The notes: generated from the letters alone by a model not told the origin. Positions 17,478 through 26,583 are shown, counted from the stretch's first letter. The stretch: DNA of 64,000 nt from Xanthobacteraceae bacterium (GCA_022844485.1 JALHLQ010000001.1:186001-250000), one strand, 5' to 3'. Translations and numbers: made by a program.

Positions 17478-18530
17478 TTAGTTGGTCAGCGGATCGATGG
17501 TCATCGGGACCATTCCAAGCACCGACTTGCGTTTGGCTTCGATCTCCGCCTTCGGCAGCGGGATCAGCCCTTTGCGGGCGAGGTAGCCGTCCTCGCCGAT
17601 CGCCCGCGCGGACACATACTCGGCCGCGAACTTGTCGAGGCCAGGAATCACGCCAACATGGGCCTTTTTCACATAGACATACATCCGGCGGGCGCCCTTG
17701 TACTTGCCCGAGGTGATGTTCTCGAACTCCGGCGCTACGCCGTCGATGGACACGCCACGCAACTTGGCTGCGTTCTCTTCCAGGAACGAAAATCCGAAAA
17801 TGCCGAAGGCGTTTCGGTTCGCCTCCAGTTTTTGCACGATGAGGTTGTCGTTCTCGCCGGCCTCGACATAGGCGCCGTCTTCCCGCAGCGTCTTCCACGC
17901 GCGATCGAAGGCCTTCGCGTCGCTTTTCTTCAGAGCGGCGAGCGCCGGAATTTGCTCGGCGCCCTTCTCCAAGAAGAGTTCATGCAGCGAGTCGCGCGTG
18001 CCTGAGGTTGGCGGCGGACCGAGCACTTCGATGCGGGTGGCAGGAAGCGACCTGTCGATGTCGGCCCAGGTCCGGTGCGGATTGGCAACGAGCTTGCCGT
18101 CGGGTCCGGGCACTTCCTTGGCGATGGCCAAGAACAATTGCGCCAGCGTGAGATTCATCGGAGACGCTTGCTTCGACTGCGCCATGGTCAGGCCGTCGAA
18201 GCCGATATTGATCTCGATGATCTCGCTGACGCCGTTTTTCTGACAGAGCTCGAACTCGCCTTTCTTCATCCGGCGCGAGGCATTGGTCGCGTCCGGGAAG
18301 TTCACGCCCACGCCTTCGCAGAACATCTTCATGCCGCCGCCCGTACCGGTGGACTCGACGACGGGTGTCTTGGGTCCGCCCTTGCCGAACTGTTCGGCAA
18401 CGGCTGTCGTGAACGGATACACCGTCGAAGAGCCGACGATGCGGATTTGGTCGCGGGCCTCGGAGGCCCCGGCGGCCAGGATGCCGGCCGTGGCGAGCGC
18501 GAATGCGCTGCTCAACGCTTTGAGTTTCAA
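17478..18530 (-). CDS. pstS: Periplasmic phosphate-binding protein
   Basis: A 350-residue solute receptor for the Pst importer. Residues 1-25 are a Sec signal peptide ending near ASEA. Phosphate-binding segments are visible: GSSTVYPF, STGTGGG and SGTRDS. The start is TTG at 18530, with GGAGAG 4 bases upstream and the signal peptide beginning directly after it. A Pho box lies about 110 bases upstream and a strong hairpin follows the stop. It is the first gene of pstSCAB. Confidence 0.94.
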   Translation of the reverse strand: MKLKALSSAFALATAGILAAGASEARDQIRIVGSSTVYPFTTAVAEQFGKGGPKTPVVESTGTGGGMKMFCEGVGVNFPDATNASRRMKKGEFELCQKNGVSEIIEINIGFDGLTMAQSKQASPMNLTLAQLFLAIAKEVPGPDGKLVANPHRTWADIDRSLPATRIEVLGPPPTSGTRDSLHELFLEKGAEQIPALAALKKSDAKAFDRAWKTLREDGAYVEAGENDNLIVQKLEANRNAFGIFGFSFLEENAAKLRGVSIDGVAPEFENITSGKYKGARRMYVYVKKAHVGVIPGLDKFAAEYVSARAIGEDGYLARKGLIPLPKAEIEAKRKSVLGMVPMTIDPLTN

Positions 18531-18637
18531 GGGTCTCTCCTGTCTATTGGGTTTGCGAACGCCTTGCGGCGAACGGCGGGCTTATGGTGACGCGCCATCG
18601 CCCGTGCTGGTGCTTACGGAGGGCTTATTGTGCCCAG

Positions 18638-18666
18638 ATGACAGTTCTATGAAGCTTTTATGACAT
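18638..18666 (-). promoter_or_regulatory. Three-unit Pho box upstream of pstS
   Basis: On the minus strand the units ATGTCAT, GCTTCAT and CTGTCAT follow each other with 4-base spacers (AAAA, AGAA), giving the 11-base period of PhoB-binding repeats. The last unit equals the consensus CTGTCAT and the other two match at 6 and 5 of 7 positions. It implies PhoB activation under phosphate limitation. The box lies 108 bases before the TTG start of pstS. Confidence 0.85.
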
Positions 18667-18751
18667 CATGGCTGTCGGTCTCAGCTCTGGTGCTGTTGGA
18701 AGAGGCCCGGATCAGCCTTGCCACGCGCAGCCGTGGCTCGGGATGCGAGGG

Positions 18752-19951
18752 TCAGCCGCGCCTTACGGCCTGCAGGCCGGATCGCGCCATTCTCGCACCG
18801 GCGTCCTTTAGCGGGTGCGGCTCCTCGCCGCGCCAGGTGAAGCTCCTGCCAAACCATCCGCATGTCCACAGCCCGACAAGCAGCACATCCCGCCCGACCC
18901 AGAGAACGGGCGACCGAAGCCGCAGAGGCGAGCCGGAGGTCCAGGCAAGCGCGGCCTCGGCAGCATAAACCAGGACCAGAAAGACCGCTGCGGTGCTGAG
19001 CGCGGATACTCCGAGAACGGGGCCGGCCAGCGCAGCCGAAACGAGGGGTACGACGCCTGGCGAGAAGATCTCGAGCGCATATAACAACGGAAACGTCGCG
19101 CGCCGGAGCCTTGCCCAACGTAGCTGACGATTCCAGACCGCGAGGAACGACCGTGATCCGAGAGGTTGCTCGAAGGGCCGGTTGACCAATCGAACCCGTG
19201 CGCCGAAGCTGCGCACGAGCTTCGTCGCGGCCGCGTCCTCCGCCGGTTCAGCCGCGAGTGCGCGAATCCCGCCCCAGTTCTCGAGGTCGTGTCGACGCCA
19301 GAGCATAGTCTTGCCTTGCGCAAACCCGAGGCCAAGCGTGTCTGCGAAATACTGGTAGCGAGCCTGGTAGTTGTTGAGGAACACGCTTTCGAGTTCAGCC
19401 CAAAGGCCTTCAGCGCGGCTTGCGAATGGCGGCGAACAGACAAGCCCCGTATCGGCCTGCCAAGCCGCAAGAAGATGCTCGAGATAATCGCTTGGCATCA
19501 GCACATTGCTGTCGGCCATGGCGATCCATTCGTATCGCGCCTGCTCCCAGCCCTTCACCAGATTGTTGAGCTTTGGATTTGAGCCGATCCGCTCGTCGCC
19601 GATGAGAAGCCTGGAGGGGACATGCGGATTCGCGGCGATCAGGCGCTCGACAAGCGGAACGACAGGGTCTGAGCCGCGGGCGACGCAAAATACGATCTCG
19701 TATCGCCTGTGATCGAGCCGGAATGTGCTGGATAGAGTTTCTTCAATGAAGTTCTCAAGTCCGCAAACTGGGCGAAGGATTGTCACCGGAATCGAGGAAT
19801 AGCGCTCCTTTTTCGCGATGGCCGTGTTTCTCCAGCGTGCCGCCGCAATAATGACGCTGGCCAGATGAGCCGCGAGGAAAAGCCCGCAGGACGCCACGAT
19901 GGCCAGTCCCGCCAGCCCCAGGTTTCCTTGAGCCGTACTGAATGCGTGCAT
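18752..19951 (-). CDS. GT21 (ceramide glucosyltransferase-like) membrane glycosyltransferase
   Basis: A 399-residue enzyme with an N-terminal membrane helix (about 12-37), a catalytic domain and C-terminal hydrophobic segments (about 285-335 and 350-366). The family D,D,D,(Q/R)xxRW pattern is complete: D95, D147 in ADSN, D239 in AED and RQLRW at 275-279, nearly the same spacing as in ceramide glucosyltransferases. Rhizobial members of this family (Pgt) put sugars onto diacylglycerol. It follows the PlcP-like gene by 39 bases, so it probably uses the diacylglycerol released by that enzyme. The hopanoid glycosyltransferase HpnI is an alternative. The ATG at 19951 has GGAG 6 bases upstream. Confidence 0.75.
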   Translation of the reverse strand: MHAFSTAQGNLGLAGLAIVASCGLFLAAHLASVIIAAARWRNTAIAKKERYSSIPVTILRPVCGLENFIEETLSSTFRLDHRRYEIVFCVARGSDPVVPLVERLIAANPHVPSRLLIGDERIGSNPKLNNLVKGWEQARYEWIAMADSNVLMPSDYLEHLLAAWQADTGLVCSPPFASRAEGLWAELESVFLNNYQARYQYFADTLGLGFAQGKTMLWRRHDLENWGGIRALAAEPAEDAAATKLVRSFGARVRLVNRPFEQPLGSRSFLAVWNRQLRWARLRRATFPLLYALEIFSPGVVPLVSAALAGPVLGVSALSTAAVFLVLVYAAEAALAWTSGSPLRLRSPVLWVGRDVLLVGLWTCGWFGRSFTWRGEEPHPLKDAGARMARSGLQAVRRG

Positions 19952-19990
19952 TGATTGCTCCAGCGCCTTGCCCGATGCCAAGACAGGTTG

Positions 19991-20818
19991 TTATGCGTGT
20001 TCCACCTTGCTCCGGTCTGCCTGTGCCGGCGCGGTTGGGCGGGAAACATCCGACCAGTCTTCGGTCGTCTCCGTCCACGTGATGATCTCAAGCCGCCCGT
20101 CGAAGTGTTCGACAACGGCCGTGCAGCTTTCCACCCAGTCGCCGCAATTGACGTAACGAAATCCCGCGTCGTCGCGTATGGCTGCGTGGTGGATATGGCC
20201 GCAAATCACACCATCGACGTCGTGGCGTCGCGCTTCGCTCGCAAGCGTTCGCTCGAACTCTCCGATGAAGCTGACGGCGTTCTTGACTTTGAGCTTCACC
20301 CATTGCGACAGCGACCAGTAAGGTAGGCCAAACAGTCGCCTGAGGTGATTGAAATGCGTGTTTGCCCAGATCGCGGCGTCGTAGGCTTTGTCGCCGAGCA
20401 AAGCGAGCCAGCGCGCGTGGCGGATCACGACGTCGAACAGATCGCCATGGATCACGAGATAGCGCCGGCCGTCCGCGCCGGTGTGAACGGCGTTGCTCAC
20501 GACCTCGACTCCGCCGAAATGCGTACCGTAGTATTCGCGCAGAAGCTCGTCGTGGTTGCCGGGAATATAGATGATGCGGGCCCCTTTGCGCGCCTTGCGC
20601 AATAGTTTCTGCACGACATCATTGTGGCCCTGAGGCCAATACCAAGCTGATTTGAGCTGCCAGCCGTCCACGATATCGCCGACGAGATAGAAGGTTTGGG
20701 CGTCGTGGTTGCGCAGAAAGCCGAGAAGCTTCTCGGCTTGGCAGCCGCGCGTGCCAAGGTGAACATCGGACAGGAATATTGTGCGGTAGCGCCTTGGGCT
20801 ATCGGCCCACACGATCAT
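19991..20818 (-). CDS. plcP: PlcP-type metallophosphoesterase (phospholipase C-like)
   Basis: A 275-residue calcineurin-type phosphoesterase with metal motifs D18-x-H20, GDIVD (D48), GNHDE (N88-H89), a histidine at 124 and GHIHH near 210. Automatic annotation tends to call such proteins UDP-2,3-diacylglucosamine diphosphatase (LpxH). The combination TRGCQAE, WYWPQGHND and YVNCGDWVESCTAVVEHFDG is what I recall of the rhizobial PlcP group, which cleaves phosphatidylcholine to diacylglycerol in phosphate starvation. The neighbours, a GT21 glycosyltransferase and pstSCAB, support that reading. An LpxH-like lipid A role remains possible. Confidence 0.68.
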   Translation of the reverse strand: MIVWADSPRRYRTIFLSDVHLGTRGCQAEKLLGFLRNHDAQTFYLVGDIVDGWQLKSAWYWPQGHNDVVQKLLRKARKGARIIYIPGNHDELLREYYGTHFGGVEVVSNAVHTGADGRRYLVIHGDLFDVVIRHARWLALLGDKAYDAAIWANTHFNHLRRLFGLPYWSLSQWVKLKVKNAVSFIGEFERTLASEARRHDVDGVICGHIHHAAIRDDAGFRYVNCGDWVESCTAVVEHFDGRLEIITWTETTEDWSDVSRPTAPAQADRSKVEHA

Positions 20819-20862
20819 CGGCTCGCGCGATATGGATCATGAGGCCTCTGTGCGCGATTTGT

Positions 20863-20880
20863 ATTGCATTTCGATGACGC
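20863..20880 (-). promoter_or_regulatory. Weak Pho-box-like direct repeat upstream of plcP
   Basis: On the minus strand GCGTCAT-CGAA-ATGCAAT has the 7+4+7 layout of a Pho box, but the units match CTGTCAT at only 5 and 4 of 7 positions. It lies about 45 bases before the plcP-like start. It is reported because of the phosphate context; it would not stand alone. Confidence 0.25.
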
Positions 20881-20926
20881 CGCCGCTCCCGCCAGGGGCG
20901 CGCGGGAATGTCCCTGTTAACCTAAG

Positions 20927-21118
20927 CTAGCCTAAGTCGATGGTCCTCTCGATCACGTGGTTGAGCGGCGCGTTGTCGGCCGTGAGCGTCATGCGCAACT
21001 TGAGCGTGCGCCCTTGCACGTGGCCGTCGCGAACGACGTTCTCGATTTCGCGCTGCGAGGTGACGCCGACCTCCTTCAGGAACTTCCGGATGGCCATGTT
21101 GAATTGGTCGTCGTCCAT
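20927..21118 (-). CDS. Small DUF6494-like protein
   Basis: A 63-residue soluble protein. The pattern (D/N)xFNMAIRKFLKEVGVTSQREIE followed by a TLK-type strand matches what I recall of the DUF6494 family of short proteobacterial proteins; its function is unknown. The ATG at 21118 is preceded by AAGGAGG with ideal spacing, which picks it over the in-frame ATG 27 bases upstream. It is divergent from the tautomerase gene. Confidence 0.7.
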   Translation of the reverse strand: MDDDQFNMAIRKFLKEVGVTSQREIENVVRDGHVQGRTLKLRMTLTADNAPLNHVIERTIDLG

Positions 21119-21275
21119 CGGGTCCTCCTTCTCGTCCCCCATCATACACGCGATCCCGGTCGAAGCCGACCCCGGAAACCGGGTCCGACAGAAGGCCGGG
21201 GTTGGCGTCGCCCCCGAAATGATGTCGAATAGGGCCGTGCCAACGCCAAGTTTGGCGGCAACGGGGAGAAGCGGA

Positions 21276-21482
21276 ATGCCGGAAGTTTACGTCAACATGG
21301 TCGAGGGGCGATCGCTCGAGCAAAAGCGCGCCTTGGTAAAATCGATCACCGAAGCCGTGGTGCGCCATTGCGATGTCCATCCCGAGCAGGTGCTCGTGCA
21401 GATCAATGAATCGCCCAAGGACGCCAAAGCGAAGGGGGGGTTCCTGTTCAGCGACCGCCCGCCACCGCGCCCGGCGGCCTGA
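21276..21482 (+). CDS. 4-oxalocrotonate tautomerase family protein
   Basis: A 68-residue tautomerase with the catalytic Pro directly after the initiator methionine (MPEVYVNM), which becomes the N-terminal base after methionine removal. The GRSLEQKRALV segment is typical of the family. Members isomerise unsaturated 2-keto acids, often in degradation of aromatic compounds. GGGGAGAAG sits just upstream of the ATG. The amidase gene follows after 86 bases. Confidence 0.85.
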   Translation: MPEVYVNMVEGRSLEQKRALVKSITEAVVRHCDVHPEQVLVQINESPKDAKAKGGFLFSDRPPPRPAA

Positions 21483-21568
21483 ACGCGGGTGCCATCCCGG
21501 CTTTGCCGCGCCGCGTTGAGCGATCACGGTTCCATAAGCGCAACATCGTACCGACATCGGGGAACAGA

Positions 21569-22966
21569 ATGACTATCGGCGCGACCGCCGCCGACCTTGT
21601 CGAACAGCAACGGTGCGGCGCGATCAGCGCGCGCGCGATCGTCGAAGGGCACCTGAGCCATATCCGGGCTTGGAATGGGAAGCTGCACGCCCTCACGGAG
21701 GTCACGGAGGACGAGGCGCTGGCGAACGCCGATGCCGCCGATGCCACGCTTCGCGCCGGCCGCCTCCTGGGTCCCCTGCACGGTGTGCCGCTCGTCGTGA
21801 AAGACATCATCGACGTGGCCGGGTGGCCCACCCGCGGCGGATCGCAGGCGCGCGCGGGCGTGCCTGCAGCAGCGGCGGACGCGCATGTGGTAGCAAGGCT
21901 GCGGGCCGCTGGTGCGATTGTGATTGGCAAGGCGCACACGGTCGAGTTCGCTTTCGGCGGTTGGGGCACCAACGTCACCATGGGAACCCCGTGGAATCCT
22001 CATGATCTCGCGCGCCATCGTGTCCCCGGCGGTTCCTCGAGCGGTTCCGGCGTGGCGGTAGCAAGCGGCATGGCCCCGCTTGCGCTCGGGACGGACACCG
22101 GCGGGTCGGTCCGCAATCCGGCATCTTTTTGCGGCATTGTCGGACTGAAGACATCGTTCGGCCTCGTCGGCCGCGGCGGGGTGATGCCCCTGTCCGGCAT
22201 GCTCGACACGGTGGGGCCGATGACCCGCTCGGTGCGGGACGCCGCCATCATGCTGGATGTGATCGCCGGACCCGACCCCGACGATCCTGACAGCATCGCA
22301 GCTTCGCCTCCCTCCCTGCGCGATCTGGACCGCGGCGTGCGCGGCTTGCGCATCGGCCTGGTCGACTGGGATCAGGACATCGCAATCGACGCTGACACGC
22401 GGCGCTGTTTCGAACAGGCGGTCGACACCTTGCAGCAGCTCGGCGCGCACATCGAGAAGCTGTCTTTGCCCGAACCTCTCGCAGTCCATGCCCAAAAGTG
22501 CGCGGACCTGTTCACGATCGAAGCCTATCACCGGTACGGCGCATTGGCTGAGGATGACGCGGCTCATGTCGGCCGCCCCGTGCGCGAGCGGATCCTCGCG
22601 GGCCGCGACATGCCCGCGCATCGTCTCATTGGATTACTGGAGTCGCGCCGGCGCGAAATTAGAGCTTTTGCGCGGCGCATCGAGACCCTTGATGCCCTTG
22701 TCACGCCCTCCACGCCATCCCCCGCCCTCCCGCTCGACGAGGTGGATGAACAGAAATCACCCGGCGTCTTTTCGCGGTTTGCCAATTACCTCGAACTTGC
22801 GGCGCTCTCCCTTCCTGTTGGCTTTTCGCGTGAGGGGCTTCCTATAGGCTTCCAAGTCGTGGTCCGCCGATTGCATGATGGTTTGGCCTTGCGGATTGGG
22901 GCGGCGCTCGAGCGTGCACTGGGCGGAACAGTGTCGATTCCGGAGGCATTTCGGACGTTAAGATGA
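21569..22966 (+). CDS. Amidase signature family hydrolase
   Basis: A 465-residue enzyme with the Ser-cisSer-Lys triad: K78 in VVKD, cis-Ser in GGSSSGSG (156-158) and S180 in GTDTGGSV. It hydrolyses an amide to acid and ammonia; the substrate cannot be told from the sequence. The lengths and motifs equal those of stand-alone amidases rather than GatA, and no gatB or gatC is near. The ATG at 21569 follows GGGGAACAG. Its neighbour is a dipeptide-type ABC importer, suggesting that an imported amide or peptide-like compound is its substrate. Confidence 0.85.
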   Translation: MTIGATAADLVEQQRCGAISARAIVEGHLSHIRAWNGKLHALTEVTEDEALANADAADATLRAGRLLGPLHGVPLVVKDIIDVAGWPTRGGSQARAGVPAAAADAHVVARLRAAGAIVIGKAHTVEFAFGGWGTNVTMGTPWNPHDLARHRVPGGSSSGSGVAVASGMAPLALGTDTGGSVRNPASFCGIVGLKTSFGLVGRGGVMPLSGMLDTVGPMTRSVRDAAIMLDVIAGPDPDDPDSIAASPPSLRDLDRGVRGLRIGLVDWDQDIAIDADTRRCFEQAVDTLQQLGAHIEKLSLPEPLAVHAQKCADLFTIEAYHRYGALAEDDAAHVGRPVRERILAGRDMPAHRLIGLLESRRREIRAFARRIETLDALVTPSTPSPALPLDEVDEQKSPGVFSRFANYLELAALSLPVGFSREGLPIGFQVVVRRLHDGLALRIGAALERALGGTVSIPEAFRTLR

Positions 22967-23031
22967 TCATGAACTAGACACGGACTGCGATCACGGGCCG
23001 ACAACAAGGCCCCCAAGGTGGAGGTTGTCAG

Positions 23032-24690
23032 ATGAGAAAGATTACTTGCCTGAATTGGCGTGCTGCCGCGGCATCGGTTGTTGTGATGCTTGCGTCCGCA
23101 ATCGGGGCTCTGGCGCAGGAAAAGGTGCTGCGTATCGGCATGACGGCGGCCGATATCCCGCGAACCCATGGTCAGCCGGACCAGGGTTTCGAGGGCAACC
23201 GCTTTACGGGAATCCCCGTCTATGACGGCCTGACGCAATGGGATCTCTCGAAAGGCGACGCCCCGAGCGTCCTGATCCCCGGGCTCGCGACCGAGTGGTC
23301 CGTCGACGCCAACGACAAGACGAAGTGGGTGTTCAAGCTGCGCCCGGGCGTGAAATTCCACGACGGCTCGGATTTCAAAGCCGATGCCGTTGTTTGGAAC
23401 GTGCAGAAAGTGCTCGACAAATCGGCGCCGCACTTCGATCCGAGCCAGGTCGGCGTGACCGCATCGCGCATGCCGACGCTCCGTTCCGCGCGCAAGATCG
23501 ACGATCTGTCGGTGGAACTGACGACATCGGAGCCGGACTCGTTCCTGCCGATCAACCTGACCAACCTGTTCATGGCGTCGCCGGCGCATTGGAATGCGAA
23601 GCTGGCGGCGGTTCCTGCTTCGGTCACCGATCCGCTCGAGCGCGCGAAGCAGGCCTGGGCGGCTTTTGCGGCGGATCCGTCCGGCACGGGTCCGTTCCGC
23701 GCCGCCCGCTTTGTGTCTCGCGAGCGCTTCGAGATCGTCAAGAACCCCGCTTATTGGGACGAGAAACGCCGCCCGAAGATCGATCGCGTCGTGATGCTGC
23801 CGCTTCCCGAAGCCAACGCGCGGACGGCGGCTTTGCTATCCGGTCAGGTCGATTGGATTGAGGCGCCTGCGCCCGACGCGCTGCCCCAGATCAAGAGCCG
23901 CGGCTTCACCATCTATTCGAACCCGCAGCCGCATGTCTGGCCTTGGCAATTTTCCTTCCTCGACGGCTCGCCCTGGCTCGACAAGCGGGTTCGCCATGCG
24001 GCGAACCTCTGCGTGAATCGCGACGAAATGAAGGAACTCCTCGGCGGTCTGATGGGTGTTCCGAAAGGCACCGTTCCGCCCGGCCATCCCTGGTGGGGCA
24101 ATCCGAGCTTCGACATCAAATATGATCTTGCCGCCGCACGGAAACTGATGAGCGATGCCGGCTACTCGCCGCAGAAGCGCCTGAAGGTGAAGGTCCTGAC
24201 GTCGGCCTCCGGCTCCGGGCAAATGCAGCCGCTGCCGATGAACGAGTTCATGCAACAGGCTCTGAAGGAGTGCTACTTCGACGTCGAACTTGACGTGATC
24301 GAATGGAACGCGCTGTTCACCAACTGGCGGGAAGGCGCCAAGCACCCGAACGCCCGCGGCGCGCATGCCATCAACGTCACCTTTGCCGCCATGGATCCCT
24401 TCTTTGCCATGGTGCGGTTCGTCTCGTCCGGTGCAGTGCCTCCCACATCGAACAATTGGGGCTTCTTCATCAGTCAGGAGATGGACGATCTTGTGCGCAC
24501 GGCACGCAATACCTTCGAGGATAAGGCGCGCGATGCGGCCCTCGCCAATCTGCACAAGCGCATTGTCGAGGAGGCGCCGTTCCTCTGGGTTGCTCATGAT
24601 GTCGGTCCGCGCGCGATGTCGCCGAAGGTGAAGAACGTCGTGCAGCCACGAAGCTGGTTCATCGACATTGCGACAATGACGATCGACTGA
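23032..24690 (+). CDS. ABC transporter substrate-binding protein, family 5
   Basis: A 552-residue periplasmic receptor of the DppA/OppA family. Residues 1-28 are a signal peptide (cleavage after GALAQ). Family features include LRPGVKFHDGS and a DEKRRPKIDRV segment after the lobe junction. It is the first of five genes of one importer; the first permease starts 49 bases after it, preceded by AAAGGAGG. The family binds peptides, opines, nickel chelates or other small molecules, so the ligand is open. ATG at 23032 follows GGTGGAGG. Confidence 0.92.
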   Translation: MRKITCLNWRAAAASVVVMLASAIGALAQEKVLRIGMTAADIPRTHGQPDQGFEGNRFTGIPVYDGLTQWDLSKGDAPSVLIPGLATEWSVDANDKTKWVFKLRPGVKFHDGSDFKADAVVWNVQKVLDKSAPHFDPSQVGVTASRMPTLRSARKIDDLSVELTTSEPDSFLPINLTNLFMASPAHWNAKLAAVPASVTDPLERAKQAWAAFAADPSGTGPFRAARFVSRERFEIVKNPAYWDEKRRPKIDRVVMLPLPEANARTAALLSGQVDWIEAPAPDALPQIKSRGFTIYSNPQPHVWPWQFSFLDGSPWLDKRVRHAANLCVNRDEMKELLGGLMGVPKGTVPPGHPWWGNPSFDIKYDLAAARKLMSDAGYSPQKRLKVKVLTSASGSGQMQPLPMNEFMQQALKECYFDVELDVIEWNALFTNWREGAKHPNARGAHAINVTFAAMDPFFAMVRFVSSGAVPPTSNNWGFFISQEMDDLVRTARNTFEDKARDAALANLHKRIVEEAPFLWVAHDVGPRAMSPKVKNVVQPRSWFIDIATMTID

Positions 24691-24738
24691 ACCGAAAGGA
24701 GGCGCGGCGCCGCTCACTGGCACCGCGCGTTCATCCCC

Positions 24739-25692
24739 GTGCTCGCCTATATCGGCAAACGACTCGTTTACACGATCCCGATCGTGCTCGGCGTATCGCT
24801 GGTGTGCTTCATGCTGGTGCACATCGCGCCTGCCGACCCGCTCGTCTCGGTGCTGCCGCCGGATGCCTCCGAAGACCTCAAGCGGATGCTGATGATCGCG
24901 TATGGCTTCGACCGCCCCTACTGGGAACAGTTTGCAAAGTGGATTTGGCGCGCCGCGAATGGCGATCTCGGCGTGTCCATCGCGACCAATCGCCCGGTGA
25001 TCGATGAAGTTGCGAAGGCGGTGGGCAATACCCTCGTCTTGTCCGCGGTCGCGACCGTCATCGGTTTCGCCTTCGGAATGCTGTTCGGGTTTGTCGCCGG
25101 TTACTTCCGCGACAGCGCTCTCGACCGGACGGCGTCCTTTGTTTCCATTATCGGCGTGTCGGTGCCGCACTACTGGCTGGGCATGGTGCTCGTCATCGTT
25201 TTTTCCGTCCAGCTGGGATGGCTGCCGCCCACCGGGGCGGGGCCGGGCGGCTCGACCGATTGGTCGTGGGACTGGGTCCATGTGCGCCATTTGATTTTGC
25301 CGGCCGTGACCATGTCCGTCATCCCGATGGGCATTGTGGCACGCACGGTCCGCGCGCTGGTTGCCGACATCCTGAGCCAGGATTTCGTGCCGGCGCTCCG
25401 CGCCAAGGGCCTCGGCGAATGGGGCGTCTTCAAGCATGTGGTCAAGAATGCCGCACCGACCGCGCTCGCCGTGATGGGATTGCAACTCGGCTATCTGATG
25501 GGCGGCTCGATCCTGATCGAAACCGTATTCTCCTGGCCCGGCACCGGCTTTCTTTTAAACTCGGCCATTTTCCAGCGGGACCTTCCATTGCTGCAGGGCA
25601 CGATTCTCGTGCTCGCCCTGTTTTTTGTCGGCCTCAACTTGCTTGTCGACGTGGTGCAAACCGCGATCGACCCGCGTATTCAGCGGAGTTGA
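24739..25692 (+). CDS. ABC transporter permease, DppB type
   Basis: A 317-residue inner-membrane permease with six predicted helices. The N-terminus (LAYIGKRLVYTIPIVLGVS) and the EAA loop around LRAKGLGEWGVFKHVVKNA are typical of DppB/OppB. Start is GTG at 24739, which places the conserved family N-terminus right at the beginning. The second permease starts 4 bases after its stop. Confidence 0.92.
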   Translation: MLAYIGKRLVYTIPIVLGVSLVCFMLVHIAPADPLVSVLPPDASEDLKRMLMIAYGFDRPYWEQFAKWIWRAANGDLGVSIATNRPVIDEVAKAVGNTLVLSAVATVIGFAFGMLFGFVAGYFRDSALDRTASFVSIIGVSVPHYWLGMVLVIVFSVQLGWLPPTGAGPGGSTDWSWDWVHVRHLILPAVTMSVIPMGIVARTVRALVADILSQDFVPALRAKGLGEWGVFKHVVKNAAPTALAVMGLQLGYLMGGSILIETVFSWPGTGFLLNSAIFQRDLPLLQGTILVLALFFVGLNLLVDVVQTAIDPRIQRS

Positions 25693-25695
25693 CCG

Positions 25696-26583
25696 ATGGC
25701 TCTGATGATAGACGCGGTTGCCACGGTTCGGCCGATCGAAGGTTCGGAAGGCTATTGGATCTCTGTCCTCCGCCGTTTTGCCAAGAACAAGGTGGCCGTG
25801 TTGGCGGGTCTCGTGATTTTGGCGTTACTTCTCATGGCGATTTTCGCGCCTGTGATCGCTCCCGCCGATCCCTATCGCGGCATGACGCTTCGCCGCCTGC
25901 GTCCGATTGGCACCGATGGCTTTCCGCTCGGCACGGACGAACTGGGGCGAGACATGCTCTCTCGGTTGATCTTCGGTGCCCGCATGTCCCTGCAGATGGG
26001 CGTGACGCCGGTGCTGATGGCATTCGGCATCGGCTCCGTCATCGGCATCGTCGCCGGCTATATCGGAGGAAAGACCAATACGGTGACGATGCGGACGATC
26101 GACGTATTCTATGCCTTTCCCTCGGTGCTGCTGGCCGTAGCACTTTCCGGTGCACTCGGCGCGGGCCTGACCAATGCGCTTGTTTCACTGACGGTCGTCT
26201 TCGTGCCGCCCATCGCGCGCGTCGCCGAGGCGGTGACGACCCAGGTGCGCACGCGCGACTACGTCGAGGCCGCGCGCGCCTCTGGCGCTGGCGCCCTGAC
26301 CATCATTCGCGTCCATGTGCTCGGAAACGTGCTTGGACCGATCTTCGTTTACGCCACAAGTCTGATCTCGGTCTCGATGATCCTGGCGTCTGGCCTCTCA
26401 TTCCTCGGTCTCGGAGTTCGCCCGCCCGAACCGGAATGGGGATTGATGCTGAACACGCTGCGCACCGCCATTTACGTGCAGCCATGGGTCGCGGCGCTTC
26501 CGGGGGCGATGATCTTCATCACCTCGATCGCGTTCAATCTCTTATCCGATGGTTTGCGCTCCGCTATGGATGTCAAACAATGA
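25696..26583 (+). CDS. ABC transporter permease, DppC type
   Basis: A 295-residue permease partner of the preceding gene. The N-terminal cytoplasmic stretch leads into helix 1 at about 32-54, followed by the DppC-type periplasmic segment GTDELGRDMLSRLIFGAR and the EAA loop EAARASGAGALTIIRVHVL. Its stop overlaps the ATG of the first ATPase gene (ATGA). Confidence 0.93.
   Translation: MALMIDAVATVRPIEGSEGYWISVLRRFAKNKVAVLAGLVILALLLMAIFAPVIAPADPYRGMTLRRLRPIGTDGFPLGTDELGRDMLSRLIFGARMSLQMGVTPVLMAFGIGSVIGIVAGYIGGKTNTVTMRTIDVFYAFPSVLLAVALSGALGAGLTNALVSLTVVFVPPIARVAEAVTTQVRTRDYVEAARASGAGALTIIRVHVLGNVLGPIFVYATSLISVSMILASGLSFLGLGVRPPEPEWGLMLNTLRTAIYVQPWVAALPGAMIFITSIAFNLLSDGLRSAMDVKQ

Noticed and set aside
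17395-17898. Long N-terminal extension of the pstC frame
   Set aside because: It runs through the hairpin and the end of pstS; the translated sequence is arginine-rich and unlike PstC.
19991-20818. Simple LpxH (lipid A biosynthesis) call
   Set aside because: The metal motifs fit, but the whole-sequence pattern and the GT21/pst neighbours fit PlcP better; kept only as an alternative.
23836-25485. 549-codon open frame antisense to the binding protein and permease genes
   Set aside because: Histidine/arginine/aspartate-rich shadow with no family resemblance; it spans two well-supported genes on the other strand.
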